64,000 nt of DNA from Pseudomonas sp. QS1027 (lineage in GTDB: Bacteria; Pseudomonadota; Gammaproteobacteria; Pseudomonadales; Pseudomonadaceae), in NCBI RefSeq assembly GCF_002814235.1, contig NZ_PHSU01000033.1, forward strand, positions 124,001 through 188,000. Direction: 5' to 3'. Shown here piece after piece: positions 23,455-33,046 of the stretch (its first letter is position 1; the number at the start of each line of letters is the position of its first letter). The notes below the pieces were generated by a model. It was not told where the DNA came from. It ran no database searches and saw only the letters and a list, made by a program, of their open reading frames with translations. A program made the translations under genes and the position numbers.

Positions 23455-25191
23455 TTAGTGGGAATGACGCGGGACTTCAGCCCCGCGGCAACCCACCAGG
23501 AAATCGAAGTCGCAGCCCTGGTCAGCCTGCAGCACATGGTCGATATACAGCTGGCGATAGCCGCCGACGATCACCTGCTGTGGCGGCTTCAGGTCCGCCA
23601 TGCGCGCGGCCAGTTCGGCGTCCGGGATGTCCAGGTGCAGACGGCCGTTGGCGCAGTCGAGCTCGATCCAGTCGCCTTCGCGCACTGTGGCCAAGGGCCC
23701 GCCGGCCGCGGCTTCCGGTGCCACGTGCAAGACCACCGTGCCATAGGCCGTGCCGCTCATGCGCGCATCGGAAATACGCACCATGTCGGTCACTCCCTGG
23801 GCCAGTAGCTTGGCTGGCAAGCCCATGTTGCCGACTTCCGCCATGCCCGGATAACCCTTGGGCCCGCAGTTCTTCATCACCAGGATCGAATGGGCATCGA
23901 CGTCCAGTTCCGGGTCGTTGATCCGCGCCTTGTACATGTCGAAGTTCTCGAATACCACCGCGCGGCCACGATGCTGCATCAGCTCCGGGCTGGCCGCCGA
24001 AGGCTTGAGCACGGCACCCAGCGGTGCCAGGTTGCCGCGCAGTACGCAGATGCCGCCGTCTGCACGGATCGGGTTGGCGAGGGTGCGGATCACTTCGTCC
24101 TGGCCGTAGATCGGCGCGTCTTTGGTGTTGTCACCCAGGGACCTGCCGTTGACGGTCAGGGCGTTGGGGTGCGGGATCAGGTTGGCTTCACCGAGGCGAC
24201 GCAGCACCGCCGGCAGGCCGCCGGCGTAGTAGAACTCCTCCATCAGGAAACGTCCCGACGGTTGCAGGTCGACGATGGTCGGTATACCACGCCCCATGCG
24301 GGTCCAGTCGTCCAGGTCGAGCTCGACGCCGATGCGCCCGGCAATGGCTTTCAAGTGGATCACTGCGTTGGTCGAACCACCGATGGCCGCATTCACGCGG
24401 ATCGCGTTTTCAAACGCTTCCCTGGTCAGGATCTTCGACAGCTTCAAGTCCTCGCGCACCATCTCCACCGCGCGCATGCCGGACATATGCGCCAGCACAT
24501 AACGGCGCGCATCCACCGCCGGAATCGCCGCGTTGTGGGGCAGGGAAGTGCCCAGTGCTTCAGCCATGCAGGCCATGGTCGACGCGGTGCCCATGGTGTT
24601 GCAGGTGCCCGCCGAGCGCGACATGCCGCCTTCGGCCGCGAGGAAGTCATCCAGGGTAATGGTGCCGGCCTTTACCTGTTCGCTGAGTTGCCACACCACC
24701 GTGCCCGAACCGATGTCCTGGCCCTTGTGCTTGCCGTTCAGCATCGGCCCGCCGGTGACCACGATGGCGGGTACGTCGCAACTGGCCGCACCCATCAGCA
24801 GCGCCGGGGTGGTCTTGTCACAGCCGGTCAGCAGCACCACGCCGTCGATGGGGTTGCCGCGAATGGCTTCCTCCACATCCATGCTCGCCAGGTTGCGGGT
24901 GAGCATGGCGGTGGGACGCAGGTTCGATTCGCCGTTGGAGAACACCGGGAACTCCACGGGAAAGCCGCCGGCCTCGATCACCCCACGTTTGACGTGCTCG
25001 GCAATCTGACGGAAATGCGCGTTGCAGGGGGTCAGTTCCGACCAGGTGTTACAGATCCCGATGATCGGCTTGCCGTGGAACTGATGGTCGGCAATGCCCT
25101 GATTTTTCATCCAACTGCGATACATGAAGCCGTTTTTATCGGCGGTACCAAACCACTGGGCAGAGCGTAGGCCGGGCTTTTTATCAGACAT
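23455..25191 (-). CDS. araC: L-arabonate dehydratase (IlvD/Edd family)
   Basis: Dehydrates L-arabonate to 2-keto-3-deoxy-L-arabonate in the oxidative arabinose pathway. The 578-residue IlvD/Edd protein has the Fe-S cysteines in ICNTWSE, LTGCDKTTPA and AGTCNTMGTAS, plus the C-terminal swivel domain with NCGPKGYPGM and RISDARMSGTAYG. The start MSDKKPGLRSAQWFGTADK fits sugar-acid dehydratases; the frame is open further upstream but homology starts here. The symbol araC follows Azospirillum usage and is not the E. coli regulator AraC. Other pentonate dehydratase activity (xylonate) is possible. Confidence 0.85.
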   Translation of the reverse strand: MSDKKPGLRSAQWFGTADKNGFMYRSWMKNQGIADHQFHGKPIIGICNTWSELTPCNAHFRQIAEHVKRGVIEAGGFPVEFPVFSNGESNLRPTAMLTRNLASMDVEEAIRGNPIDGVVLLTGCDKTTPALLMGAASCDVPAIVVTGGPMLNGKHKGQDIGSGTVVWQLSEQVKAGTITLDDFLAAEGGMSRSAGTCNTMGTASTMACMAEALGTSLPHNAAIPAVDARRYVLAHMSGMRAVEMVREDLKLSKILTREAFENAIRVNAAIGGSTNAVIHLKAIAGRIGVELDLDDWTRMGRGIPTIVDLQPSGRFLMEEFYYAGGLPAVLRRLGEANLIPHPNALTVNGRSLGDNTKDAPIYGQDEVIRTLANPIRADGGICVLRGNLAPLGAVLKPSAASPELMQHRGRAVVFENFDMYKARINDPELDVDAHSILVMKNCGPKGYPGMAEVGNMGLPAKLLAQGVTDMVRISDARMSGTAYGTVVLHVAPEAAAGGPLATVREGDWIELDCANGRLHLDIPDAELAARMADLKPPQQVIVGGYRQLYIDHVLQADQGCDFDFLVGCRGAEVPRHSH

Positions 25192-25211
25192 GACGACTTC
25201 TCTTATTGTAT

Positions 25212-25296
25212 GACTATATGTTCTTCGTTCAGCAAACATAAGCGTAAAATCTTCTGTTTGGAAGCGTTGTTTAGTAAATAGTACTACTATATAGTC
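25212..25296. promoter_or_regulatory. divergent control region with inverted operator-like sites
   Basis: Between the dehydratase (minus) and the MFS gene (plus). GACTATAT at 25212-25219 recurs inverted as ATATAGTC at 25289-25296, the latter inside the palindrome ACTATATAGT (25286-25295). TAGTACTA-like GT-N-AC cores nearby match the general GntR operator form. Probably bound by the adjacent FadR-type regulator. Confidence 0.45.
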
Positions 25297-25381
25297 GTTT
25301 TCAGATGAGGTACGACCCTGGTGGATTTCCACGGGAGGCGTCCCCCGAGCTTCTATAAAAATAACAATCGGAGATCGATCC

Positions 25382-26704
25382 ATGAGCCAGGAATCGCGGC
25401 TTATACGTCGTATCACGCTGAAACTGATCCCCTTCCTGATCCTGCTGTACCTGATCGCCTATGTGGATCGCTCGGCCGTGGGTTTCGCCAAGTTGCACAT
25501 GGGCGCCGACGTTGGCATCGGTGACGCGGCGTATGGCCTGGGTGCTGGTCTGTTCTTTATTGGCTACTTTCTGTTTGAAATTCCGAGCAACCTGATGCTT
25601 GACCGCTTCGGCGCACGGCGCTGGTTCGCACGGATCATGCTGACCTGGGGCGCCATCACCCTCGGCACGGCGTTCGTTCAAGGGCCGTACAGTTTCCATG
25701 TGATGCGCTTTTTGCTCGGCGCGGCGGAAGCCGGGTTTTTCCCGGGGGTGCTCTACTACATCACCCAATGGTTCCCGGTACGTCATCGCGGCAAGATCCT
25801 CGGTCTGTTTATCCTGTCCCAACCCATCGCGATGATGATCACCGGCCCTGTCTCAGGCGGCCTGTTGGGGATGGACGGCTTTCTTGGCCTGCACGGCTGG
25901 CAGTGGCTGTTCATCGTCATCGGCACACCGGCGCTTCTGCTGACCTGGCCGGTGTTGCGCCATCTGCCGGACGGCCCGAAGCAGGTCAAATGGATGAGCG
26001 AGGACGAAAAAACCTGGTTGGCCGGCGAGCTGAACAAGGACTTGCAGGCCTATGGCCAGACCCGCCACGGCAACCCGCTGCACGCCCTGAAAGACCACCG
26101 CCTGTTGCTGCTGGCGTTGTTCTACCTGCCGGTGACGCTGAGCATTTACGGCCTGGGCCTGTGGCTGCCGACCTTGATCAAGCAGTTTGGCGGCAGTGAC
26201 CTGACCACTGGTTTCGTTTCAGCGGTGCCCTATGTCTTCGGCATCATCGGGCTGTTGATCATTCCCCGCAGTTCCGATCGCTTGAATGATCGTTACGGTC
26301 ACCTGGCGGTGCTTTACGTGTTGGGTGCGGCCGGCCTGTTCCTCAGCGCCTGGCTGAATGTGCCGGTGCTGCAACTGGCGGCGCTGTGCCTGGTGGCGTT
26401 TGCGCTGTTTTCCTGCACGGCGGTGTTCTGGACGCTACCGGGGCGGTTTTTCGCCGGTGCCAGCGCGGCGGCGGGCATTGCGTTGATCAACTCGGTGGGC
26501 AACCTGGGCGGCTATATCGGCCCATTCGTGATCGGTGCGCTCAAGGAGTACACCGGCAACCTGGCCTCCGGGTTGTATTTCCTTTCCGGGGTGATGGTGT
26601 TCGGGCTGCTGCTGACCGGCGTGGTCTACCGCGTGCTGGAGCGCAAGCATCTGCTGCCGGCCGACTCATTTGCCGCCAGCGCCCGCAGCGCCACGCGTAC
26701 TTAA
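25382..26704 (+). CDS. MFS transporter, anion:cation symporter family
   Basis: A 440-residue inner-membrane carrier with 12 predicted hydrophobic segments. The signature DRSAVGFAKLHM follows the first segment, then FEIPSNLMLDRFGARRW (the A-motif between segments 2 and 3) and RFLLGAAEAGFFPG, all typical of the hexuronate/tartrate (ACS) family that imports sugar acids. It heads the rightward operon MFS-araD1-dehydrogenase. A role in uptake of arabonate or a related aldonate is likely from context. Confidence 0.87.
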   Translation: MSQESRLIRRITLKLIPFLILLYLIAYVDRSAVGFAKLHMGADVGIGDAAYGLGAGLFFIGYFLFEIPSNLMLDRFGARRWFARIMLTWGAITLGTAFVQGPYSFHVMRFLLGAAEAGFFPGVLYYITQWFPVRHRGKILGLFILSQPIAMMITGPVSGGLLGMDGFLGLHGWQWLFIVIGTPALLLTWPVLRHLPDGPKQVKWMSEDEKTWLAGELNKDLQAYGQTRHGNPLHALKDHRLLLLALFYLPVTLSIYGLGLWLPTLIKQFGGSDLTTGFVSAVPYVFGIIGLLIIPRSSDRLNDRYGHLAVLYVLGAAGLFLSAWLNVPVLQLAALCLVAFALFSCTAVFWTLPGRFFAGASAAAGIALINSVGNLGGYIGPFVIGALKEYTGNLASGLYFLSGVMVFGLLLTGVVYRVLERKHLLPADSFAASARSATRT

Positions 26705-26725
26705 TCGACTATCAGGAGAAGACAC

Positions 26726-27718
26726 ATGCGTTTGGTTCAGTTCGAATTGCGTAACGGTGAGCGTCGGGTAGGCGTGGTTGAAGGCAGCACATTACGTGAA
26801 GTGCAAACCGCGCACAGTGTGCGCGAGCTGGCGTTGGCCGCCATCGAGGCGGGCGTCAATTTGCAGCAGCAGGTGCAAAGCCTTGGCTTGGGTGATAGCC
26901 ATGACTACGCTGAGCTGTTGGCTGACCTGAAAATCCTGCCCCCGCTGGATCACCCGGACCCGGCCCATATGTTGGTCAGTGGCACCGGACTGACTCACCT
27001 GGGCAGTGCCTCGGCGCGGGACAAGATGCATCAGCAGGCCGGTGATGACAGGGCGATGACCGACACCATGCGCATTTTCAAATGGGGCGTGGAGGGCGGT
27101 AAACCGGCGTCCGGCCAGGCGGGTGTCCAACCGGAATGGTTCTACAAGGGGGATGGCAGCATCGTGGTGCGCCCTGGTCAGCCATTCCCGGTGCCGCCGT
27201 TTGCCGAAGACGCCGGCGAGGAGCCGGAGATCGGCGGCCTGTATGTCATCGGCCATGATCGCAAGCCGTATCGCCTGGGGTTTGCGGTGGGCAACGAATT
27301 CTCCGATCACGTGATGGAACGCAAGAATTACCTGTACCTGGCCCACTCCAAGTTGCGCAGTTGCAGCTATGGTCCGGAGCTGCGGGTGGGGGAGTTGCCC
27401 CGGCACCTGGCCGGCACCAGCCGTATCCTGCGTAACGGTGAGGTGATCTGGGAAAACGAATTCCTCAGTGGCGAGGCCAACATGTGCCATAGCCTGGAAA
27501 ACCTCGAATATCACCATTTCAAGTACAGCCAGTTCCTCACGCCCGGCGATGTGCATATCCACTTCTTCGGCACCGCGACCCTGTCATTCGCCGACGGTAT
27601 ACGTACCCAGCCAGGCGATGTGTTCGAGATCAGCCAGGCCGAGTTCGGTGCGCCGTTGATCAATGGTGTCGGCAACGCCGACGCGGTGTTCGAGCCCGGT
27701 AACGTCGTCACTCTTTAA
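26726..27718 (+). CDS. FAH-family 2-keto-3-deoxy-L-arabonate dehydratase (AraD1/GguC type)
   Basis: Converts 2-keto-3-deoxy-L-arabonate to 2-oxoglutarate semialdehyde. The 330-residue protein begins MRLVQFELRNGERRVGVVEG; it has a fumarylacetoacetate-hydrolase-like core with VSGTGLTHLGSA, VGNEFSDHVMERKN (metal/substrate loop) and HSLENLEYHHFKYSQFLTPGDV. The GguC/AraD1 subgroup assignment is from this pattern and from the position between dehydratase and semialdehyde dehydrogenase. A ribosome site AGGAGA precedes the start. Confidence 0.82.
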   Translation: MRLVQFELRNGERRVGVVEGSTLREVQTAHSVRELALAAIEAGVNLQQQVQSLGLGDSHDYAELLADLKILPPLDHPDPAHMLVSGTGLTHLGSASARDKMHQQAGDDRAMTDTMRIFKWGVEGGKPASGQAGVQPEWFYKGDGSIVVRPGQPFPVPPFAEDAGEEPEIGGLYVIGHDRKPYRLGFAVGNEFSDHVMERKNYLYLAHSKLRSCSYGPELRVGELPRHLAGTSRILRNGEVIWENEFLSGEANMCHSLENLEYHHFKYSQFLTPGDVHIHFFGTATLSFADGIRTQPGDVFEISQAEFGAPLINGVGNADAVFEPGNVVTL

Positions 27719-27728
27719 GGAAATCACC

Positions 27729-29309
27729 ATGACCCGGTTTTCAGGCCACAACTATATCGGCGGCCAGCGCAGCGCCAACGGCACCGTCAAGTTGCACAGC
27801 GTCGATGCCAGCAGCGGTGAGGCCTTGCCCCATGATTTCTACCAGGCAACCCCGCAAGAAGTCGATGCCGCCGCCAAGGCCGCCGCCGCGGCTTACCCGG
27901 CTTACCGCGCCTTGAGTGCGCAGCGCCGCGCGCAGTTCCTGGAGGCGGTGGCCGACGAGCTGGACGCGCTGGGGGATGATTTCGTCGAGCTGGTCTGCCG
28001 CGAAACCGCATTGCCTGCCGCCCGCATCAAAGGCGAGCGCGGCCGTACCAGCGGACAGATGCGCCTGTTTGCCACGGTGCTGCGTCGCGGCGATTTCTAC
28101 GCTGCGCGCATAGACAGGGCATTGCCTGATCGCCAACCGCTGCCGCGTCCGGACCTGCGTCAATACCGCATCGGTCTGGGGCCGGTGGCGGTGTTTGGCG
28201 CCAGCAACTTCCCCCTGGCGTTTTCCACGGCGGGCGGCGACACCGCTGCGGCGCTGGCGGCGGGATGTCCGGTGGTATTCAAGGCCCATGGCGGTCATAT
28301 GGCGACGGCTGAGCAGGTCGCCGATGCAATCATTCGTGCGGCACAGGCCACCGGTATGCCGGAAGGTGTGTTCAATATGATCTTCGGTGGCGGGGTCGGT
28401 GAAGCGCTGGTCAAGCACCCGGCGATCCAGGCGGTGGGCTTCACCGGTTCGCTCAAGGGCGGACGTGCCTTGTGCGACATGGCGGCGGCACGTCCACAAC
28501 CGATCCCGGTGTTTGCCGAGATGTCGAGTATCAACCCGGTCATCGTCTTGCCCCAGGCACTGCATGCGCGGGCGGAAACGATCGCCCGCGACCTGACCGC
28601 CTCGGTGGTGCAAGGCTGCGGTCAGTTCTGTACCAACCCCGGCCTGGTGATCGGTATTGCCTCGCCGTCATTCACCGCGTTCACCCAGCAGGTCGCGCGG
28701 CTGATGGGCGATCAACCGGCGCAAACCATGCTCAATGCCGGCACCTTGAGCAGTTATGGCAAGGGCTTGGAAAAACTGCTGGCGCACCCGGGTATCCAAC
28801 ACTTGGCCGGTAGCGCTCAAGCGGGAAATCAGGCGCAGCCACAATTGTTCAAGGCCGATGCCCATTTACTGATCGACGGTGATGAGGTGCTGCAGGAAGA
28901 GGTCTTCGGCCCGACCACCGTGTTCGTCGAAGTCGCCGACCAGGTGCAACTCAGCGCCGCGCTGAGCGGCCTGCACGGCCAACTCACGGCGACGATCATT
29001 GGCGAGACGGCTGACCTTGAACAGTTCGCCGGGCTGACGCCTCTGCTGGAGCAGAAAGTCGGCCGCATCTTGCTCAACGGCTATCCGACCGGTGTCGAGG
29101 TCTGCGATTCGATGGTCCACGGCGGGCCCTATCCGGCGACGTCCGATGCTCGGGGCACCTCGGTCGGGACCCTGGCCATCGACCGTTTCCTGCGCCCGGT
29201 GTGCTTCCAGAACTACCCCGATGGCCTGCTTCCGGACGCGTTGAAAAATGCCAACCCGTTGCGCATTCAGCGGCTGGTGGACGGCATGCCGTCGCGCGAC
29301 CCGTTGTAA
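27729..29309 (+). CDS. 2,5-dioxovalerate (ketoglutarate semialdehyde) dehydrogenase
   Basis: Oxidises 2-oxoglutarate semialdehyde to 2-oxoglutarate with NAD(P), completing arabinose oxidation. The 526-residue ALDH shows the short N-terminus MTRFSGHNYIGGQRSANG, the cofactor segment VAVFGASNFPLAFSTAGGD, the general base in FAEMSSINPV and the catalytic cysteine in GCGQFCTNPGL. The C-terminal YPATSDARGTSVGTLAIDRFLRPVC is characteristic of the KGSADH subgroup. It follows araD1 by 10 bp. Confidence 0.88.
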   Translation: MTRFSGHNYIGGQRSANGTVKLHSVDASSGEALPHDFYQATPQEVDAAAKAAAAAYPAYRALSAQRRAQFLEAVADELDALGDDFVELVCRETALPAARIKGERGRTSGQMRLFATVLRRGDFYAARIDRALPDRQPLPRPDLRQYRIGLGPVAVFGASNFPLAFSTAGGDTAAALAAGCPVVFKAHGGHMATAEQVADAIIRAAQATGMPEGVFNMIFGGGVGEALVKHPAIQAVGFTGSLKGGRALCDMAAARPQPIPVFAEMSSINPVIVLPQALHARAETIARDLTASVVQGCGQFCTNPGLVIGIASPSFTAFTQQVARLMGDQPAQTMLNAGTLSSYGKGLEKLLAHPGIQHLAGSAQAGNQAQPQLFKADAHLLIDGDEVLQEEVFGPTTVFVEVADQVQLSAALSGLHGQLTATIIGETADLEQFAGLTPLLEQKVGRILLNGYPTGVEVCDSMVHGGPYPATSDARGTSVGTLAIDRFLRPVCFQNYPDGLLPDALKNANPLRIQRLVDGMPSRDPL

Positions 29310-29376
29310 TGCCGGATAAGGTCCGGGCTTCACCGCTGTACTACGTACTCTCAAAAAAACAACAAGGAGTCATCGT

Positions 29377-30381
29377 ATGAATAGTCGTCGTGGTATCCGT
29401 TCCCTGTGCTGCGCCGCCGTGGCGGTCTCGGCCATGAGCTTGAGCGGGCTGTTGCTGGCCGCTGAAGAAGTGAAGATCGGCTTCCTGGTCAAACAGCCCG
29501 AAGAACCCTGGTTCCAGACCGAGTGGGCGTTCGCCGAAAAAGCCGGCAAGGACCTGGGGTTCACAGTGATCAAAATCGCCGTGCCGGATGGCGAGAAAAC
29601 CCTGTCGGCCATCGACAGTCTGGCCGCCAACGGCGCCAAGGGTTTCGTCATCTGCCCACCGGACGTGTCCCTCGGCCCGGCCATCGTGGCCAAGGCCAAG
29701 GCCAACGGTATGAAAGTGATCGCCGTGGATGATCGCTTCGTCGACGCCAAGGGCGGCTTCATGGAGGACGTGCCGTACCTGGGCATGGCTGCGTTCGAAG
29801 TGGGACAGAAGCAGGGTGCCGCCATGGCCGCCGAAGCGAAAAAGCGCGGCTGGGACTGGAAAGACACCTACGCGGTGATCACCACCTATAACGAACTCGA
29901 CACGGGTAAAAAACGTACCGACGGCTCGATCAAATCCCTGGAAGAAGCCGGCATTCCCAAAGACCACGTCCTGACTGCGGCCCTCAAGACCCTGGACGTA
30001 CCCGGCAGCATGGACGCCACCAACTCGGCCCTGGTCAAGCTGCCCCGTGGCGCGAAAAACCTGATCATCGGCGGCATGAACGACAACACCGTGCTCGGCG
30101 GCGTGCGCGCCACTGAAAGCGCCGGGTTTGCCGCGGCCAACGTGATCGGTATCGGCATCAACGGCACCGACGCCATCGGAGAATTGAAGAAAGCCAACAG
30201 CGGTTTCTACGGATCGATGCTGCCCAGCCCGCACATCGAGGGCTATAAAACCGCGCAGATGATGTACGAGTGGGTCACTGCCGGTAAGGAACCGCCGAAA
30301 TACACCGCGATGGATGAAGTGACGCTGATCACCCGTGACAACTTCAAGCCGGAACTGGAAAAGATCGGCCTGTGGAAATAA
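29377..30381 (+). CDS. araF: L-arabinose ABC transporter substrate-binding protein
   Basis: Periplasmic arabinose-binding protein of 334 residues. A Sec signal peptide ends at GLLLA-AEEVK (about 27). The mature protein closely follows E. coli AraF in KIGFLVKQPEEPWFQTEW, VIKIAVPDGEKTLSAIDSLA, GMNDNTVLGGVRATE and GFYGSMLPSPHIEGYK, which contain sugar contacts. AAGGAG precedes the start. It is first in araFGH. Confidence 0.94.
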   Translation: MNSRRGIRSLCCAAVAVSAMSLSGLLLAAEEVKIGFLVKQPEEPWFQTEWAFAEKAGKDLGFTVIKIAVPDGEKTLSAIDSLAANGAKGFVICPPDVSLGPAIVAKAKANGMKVIAVDDRFVDAKGGFMEDVPYLGMAAFEVGQKQGAAMAAEAKKRGWDWKDTYAVITTYNELDTGKKRTDGSIKSLEEAGIPKDHVLTAALKTLDVPGSMDATNSALVKLPRGAKNLIIGGMNDNTVLGGVRATESAGFAAANVIGIGINGTDAIGELKKANSGFYGSMLPSPHIEGYKTAQMMYEWVTAGKEPPKYTAMDEVTLITRDNFKPELEKIGLWK

Positions 30382-30444
30382 GGCGGCTCGCTTTCCTTGG
30401 CGGTCCCGGTAACCGGACCGTCTGATGGCTGTGATGAGGTGGTT

Positions 30445-31986
30445 ATGCATGCGCAACTGAATGAACAACACACTGCCGGTGCCAGCTTGTGCTTCAGCGG
30501 TATCGTCAAGACCTTTCCCGGGGTCAAGGCACTCGATGGCATCAGCTTCACCGCCCATCCGGGTCAGGTGCATGCCCTGATGGGCGAGAACGGCGCGGGC
30601 AAGTCGACGCTGCTCAAGATCCTCGGTGGCGCCTACATCCCCACCAGCGGCACCGTACAGATCGGCGAGCAAACCATGGCATTCAAATGCGCCGCCGACA
30701 GCATTGCCAGCGGTATCGCGGTGATCCACCAGGAATTGCATCTGGTGCCGGAAATGACCGTCGCGGAAAACCTGTTCCTCGGGCATTTACCTGCGCGTTT
30801 CGGCGTGGTCAACCATCGCCTGCTGCGTCAGCAGGCGCTTGCCTGCCTCAAGGGCCTGGCCGATGAGATCGACCCCGAGGAGAAGCTCGGCCGTCTGTCC
30901 CTGGGCCAGCGCCAACTGGTGGAAATCGCCAAGGCACTGTCCCGTGGCGCCCACGTGATTGCTTTCGACGAGCCCACCAGCAGTTTGTCCGCGCGGGAAA
31001 TCGATCGTTTGATGGCGATCATCGGGCGCCTGCGGGACGAGGGCAAAGTGGTGCTGTACGTGTCCCATCGCATGGAAGAGGTGTTCCGCATCTGCAATGC
31101 GGTGACAGTGTTCAAGGACGGGCGCTACGTGCGCACGTTCGAGGACATGGGCACGCTGACCCACGATCAACTCGTCACGTGCATGGTCGGGCGCGATATC
31201 GAAGACATCTACGACTACCGTCCACGCGAGCACGGTGCAGTGGCCCTCAAGGTCGACGGTCTGCTCGGACCGGGCTTGCGTGAGCCGGTCAGCTTCCAGG
31301 TGCACAAAGGCGAGATTCTCGGCCTGTTCGGGCTGGTCGGCGCCGGGCGCACCGAGCTGCTGCGCTTGCTCAGCGGGTTGGAACGCAGTAGCGCCGGGCA
31401 TCTGGAACTGTATGGGCAAAAGCTGCTGTTGCGCTCACCGCGCAATGCCATTGCCGGTGGCGTGCTGTTGTGCCCTGAAGATCGCAAGAAGGAGGGCATC
31501 ATTGCGCTGTCGAGCGTGGCTGAAAACATCAATATCAGTGCCCGTGGCGCGCATTCGGGCTTCGGCTGGTTGTTGCGCGACAGCTGGGAGAAGAGCAACG
31601 CCGACAAGCAGATCAAGGCGCTGAAAGTCAAAACCCCCAACGCGGCGCAGAAAATCATGTACCTGTCCGGCGGCAATCAGCAGAAGGCCATTTTGGGCCG
31701 CTGGCTGTCGATGCCGATGAAAGTGCTGCTGCTCGATGAGCCGACCCGGGGCATCGATATCGGGGCCAAGGCCGAGATCTACCAGATCATCCATAACCTG
31801 GCGGCCAGCGGTATCGCGGTGATCGTGGTGTCCAGCGACCTGATGGAAGTCATGGGCATTTCCGACCGTATCCTGGTGCTGTGCGAAGGCGCGCTGCGTG
31901 GCGAGCAACGCCGCGAGCACGCCACTGAATCCAACCTGCTGCAACTGGCTTTGCCGCGCCAACGCGCCGACGGCCTGGTGAACTGA
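30445..31986 (+). CDS. araG: L-arabinose ABC transporter ATP-binding protein
   Basis: A double ABC ATPase of 513 residues. The first domain has Walker A GENGAGKST, signature LSLGQRQLVEIAK and Walker B VIAFDEPTSSL. The second has the usual degenerate Walker A GLVGAGRTE, then LSGGNQQKAILGRW and VLLLDEPTRGID. The start at 30445 (MHAQLNEQHTAGASL) has GAGG upstream; the frame is open earlier but lacks a ribosome site. AraH follows by nine bases. Confidence 0.94.
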   Translation: MHAQLNEQHTAGASLCFSGIVKTFPGVKALDGISFTAHPGQVHALMGENGAGKSTLLKILGGAYIPTSGTVQIGEQTMAFKCAADSIASGIAVIHQELHLVPEMTVAENLFLGHLPARFGVVNHRLLRQQALACLKGLADEIDPEEKLGRLSLGQRQLVEIAKALSRGAHVIAFDEPTSSLSAREIDRLMAIIGRLRDEGKVVLYVSHRMEEVFRICNAVTVFKDGRYVRTFEDMGTLTHDQLVTCMVGRDIEDIYDYRPREHGAVALKVDGLLGPGLREPVSFQVHKGEILGLFGLVGAGRTELLRLLSGLERSSAGHLELYGQKLLLRSPRNAIAGGVLLCPEDRKKEGIIALSSVAENINISARGAHSGFGWLLRDSWEKSNADKQIKALKVKTPNAAQKIMYLSGGNQQKAILGRWLSMPMKVLLLDEPTRGIDIGAKAEIYQIIHNLAASGIAVIVVSSDLMEVMGISDRILVLCEGALRGEQRREHATESNLLQLALPRQRADGLVN

Positions 31987-31995
31987 GAGGTAACT

Positions 31996-32964
31996 ATGAC
32001 CACCCAAGACAACGCGCTGCCGATGGCGCGCAAACCCCTGGACCTGCGCAGCCTGCTCGACAATTGGGCGATGTTGCTGGCGGCGGTGGGGATTTTCGTG
32101 TTCTGCGCCTTGCTGATCGACAACTTCCTCTCGCCGCTGAACATGCGCGGCTTGGGGCTGGCAATTTCCACCACCGGGATTGCCGCCTGCACCATGCTGT
32201 ATTGCCTGGCGTCCGGGCATTTCGATTTGTCCGTGGGCTCGGTGATTGCCTGCGCCGGCGTGGTGGCGGCCATTGTGATGCGCGACACCGACAGCGTGCT
32301 GCTCGGCGTCGGCGCGGCACTGCTGATGGGCCTGGTCGTCGGACTGATCAATGGCATCGTGATCGCCAAGCTACGGGTCAACGCCTTGATCACCACCCTG
32401 GCGACCATGCAGATCGTGCGCGGCCTGGCTTATATTTTCGCCGAAGGCAAGGCGGTCGGTGTCTCCCAGGATCAGTTCTTTATCTTCGGCAATGGCCAAC
32501 TGCTGGGCGTACCGGTACCGATCCTGATCACCCTGGCCTGCTTCCTGTTTTTCGGCTGGTTGCTCAACTACACCACCTATGGCCGCAACACCATGGCTAT
32601 TGGCGGCAACCCGGAAGCCGCGTTGCTGGCCGGGGTCAACGTCGATCGCACCAAGATCATCATCTTCGCCGTGCACGGTCTGATCGGCGCCCTGGCGGGA
32701 GTGATCCTGGCCTCGCGCATGACTTCCGGCCAGCCGATGATTGGCCAGGGTTTTGAACTGACGGTGATCTCTGCCTGTGTGCTGGGCGGGGTGTCGTTGA
32801 GCGGCGGGATCGGCATGATCCGCCACGTGATTGCCGGGGTGCTGATTCTGGCGATCATCGAGAATGCGATGAACCTGAAGAACATCGACACCTTCTACCA
32901 ATATGTGATCCGCGGTTCGATCCTGTTGATGGCCGTGGTGATCGACCGTATGAAACAGCGTTGA
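31996..32964 (+). CDS. araH: L-arabinose ABC transporter permease
   Basis: A 322-residue inner-membrane permease with about nine or ten hydrophobic segments. Family signatures are LASGHFDLSVGSVIACAGV, GLINGIVIAKLRVNALITTLAT and GRNTMAIGGNPEAALLAGVNVDR, the cytoplasmic loop contacting AraG. It is the last gene of araFGH. A REP-like hairpin lies 21 bp downstream. Confidence 0.94.
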   Translation: MTTQDNALPMARKPLDLRSLLDNWAMLLAAVGIFVFCALLIDNFLSPLNMRGLGLAISTTGIAACTMLYCLASGHFDLSVGSVIACAGVVAAIVMRDTDSVLLGVGAALLMGLVVGLINGIVIAKLRVNALITTLATMQIVRGLAYIFAEGKAVGVSQDQFFIFGNGQLLGVPVPILITLACFLFFGWLLNYTTYGRNTMAIGGNPEAALLAGVNVDRTKIIIFAVHGLIGALAGVILASRMTSGQPMIGQGFELTVISACVLGGVSLSGGIGMIRHVIAGVLILAIIENAMNLKNIDTFYQYVIRGSILLMAVVIDRMKQR

Positions 32965-32985
32965 TCGTTGTCTCACCACCGACAT

Positions 32986-33025
32986 TGCAGGAGCCGTCTC
33001 GCTAAAGCTCGACGGCCCCCACAGG
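32986..33025. repeat. REP-like palindrome
   Basis: GCCGTC (32993-32998) pairs with GACGGC (33011-33016), with flanking CAGGAG and CCCACAGG. It resembles the short extragenic palindromes scattered in Pseudomonas and lies between the convergent araH and aldose epimerase genes, where it may also end transcription. Confidence 0.5.
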
Positions 33026-33046
33026 CTCAGGCTCTCGGGTTCAGGC

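Noticed and set aside
29341..30786. A 481-codon minus-strand frame across araF and the start of araG.
   Set aside because: Antisense shadow of a clear AraF sequence; composition is not that of a real protein.
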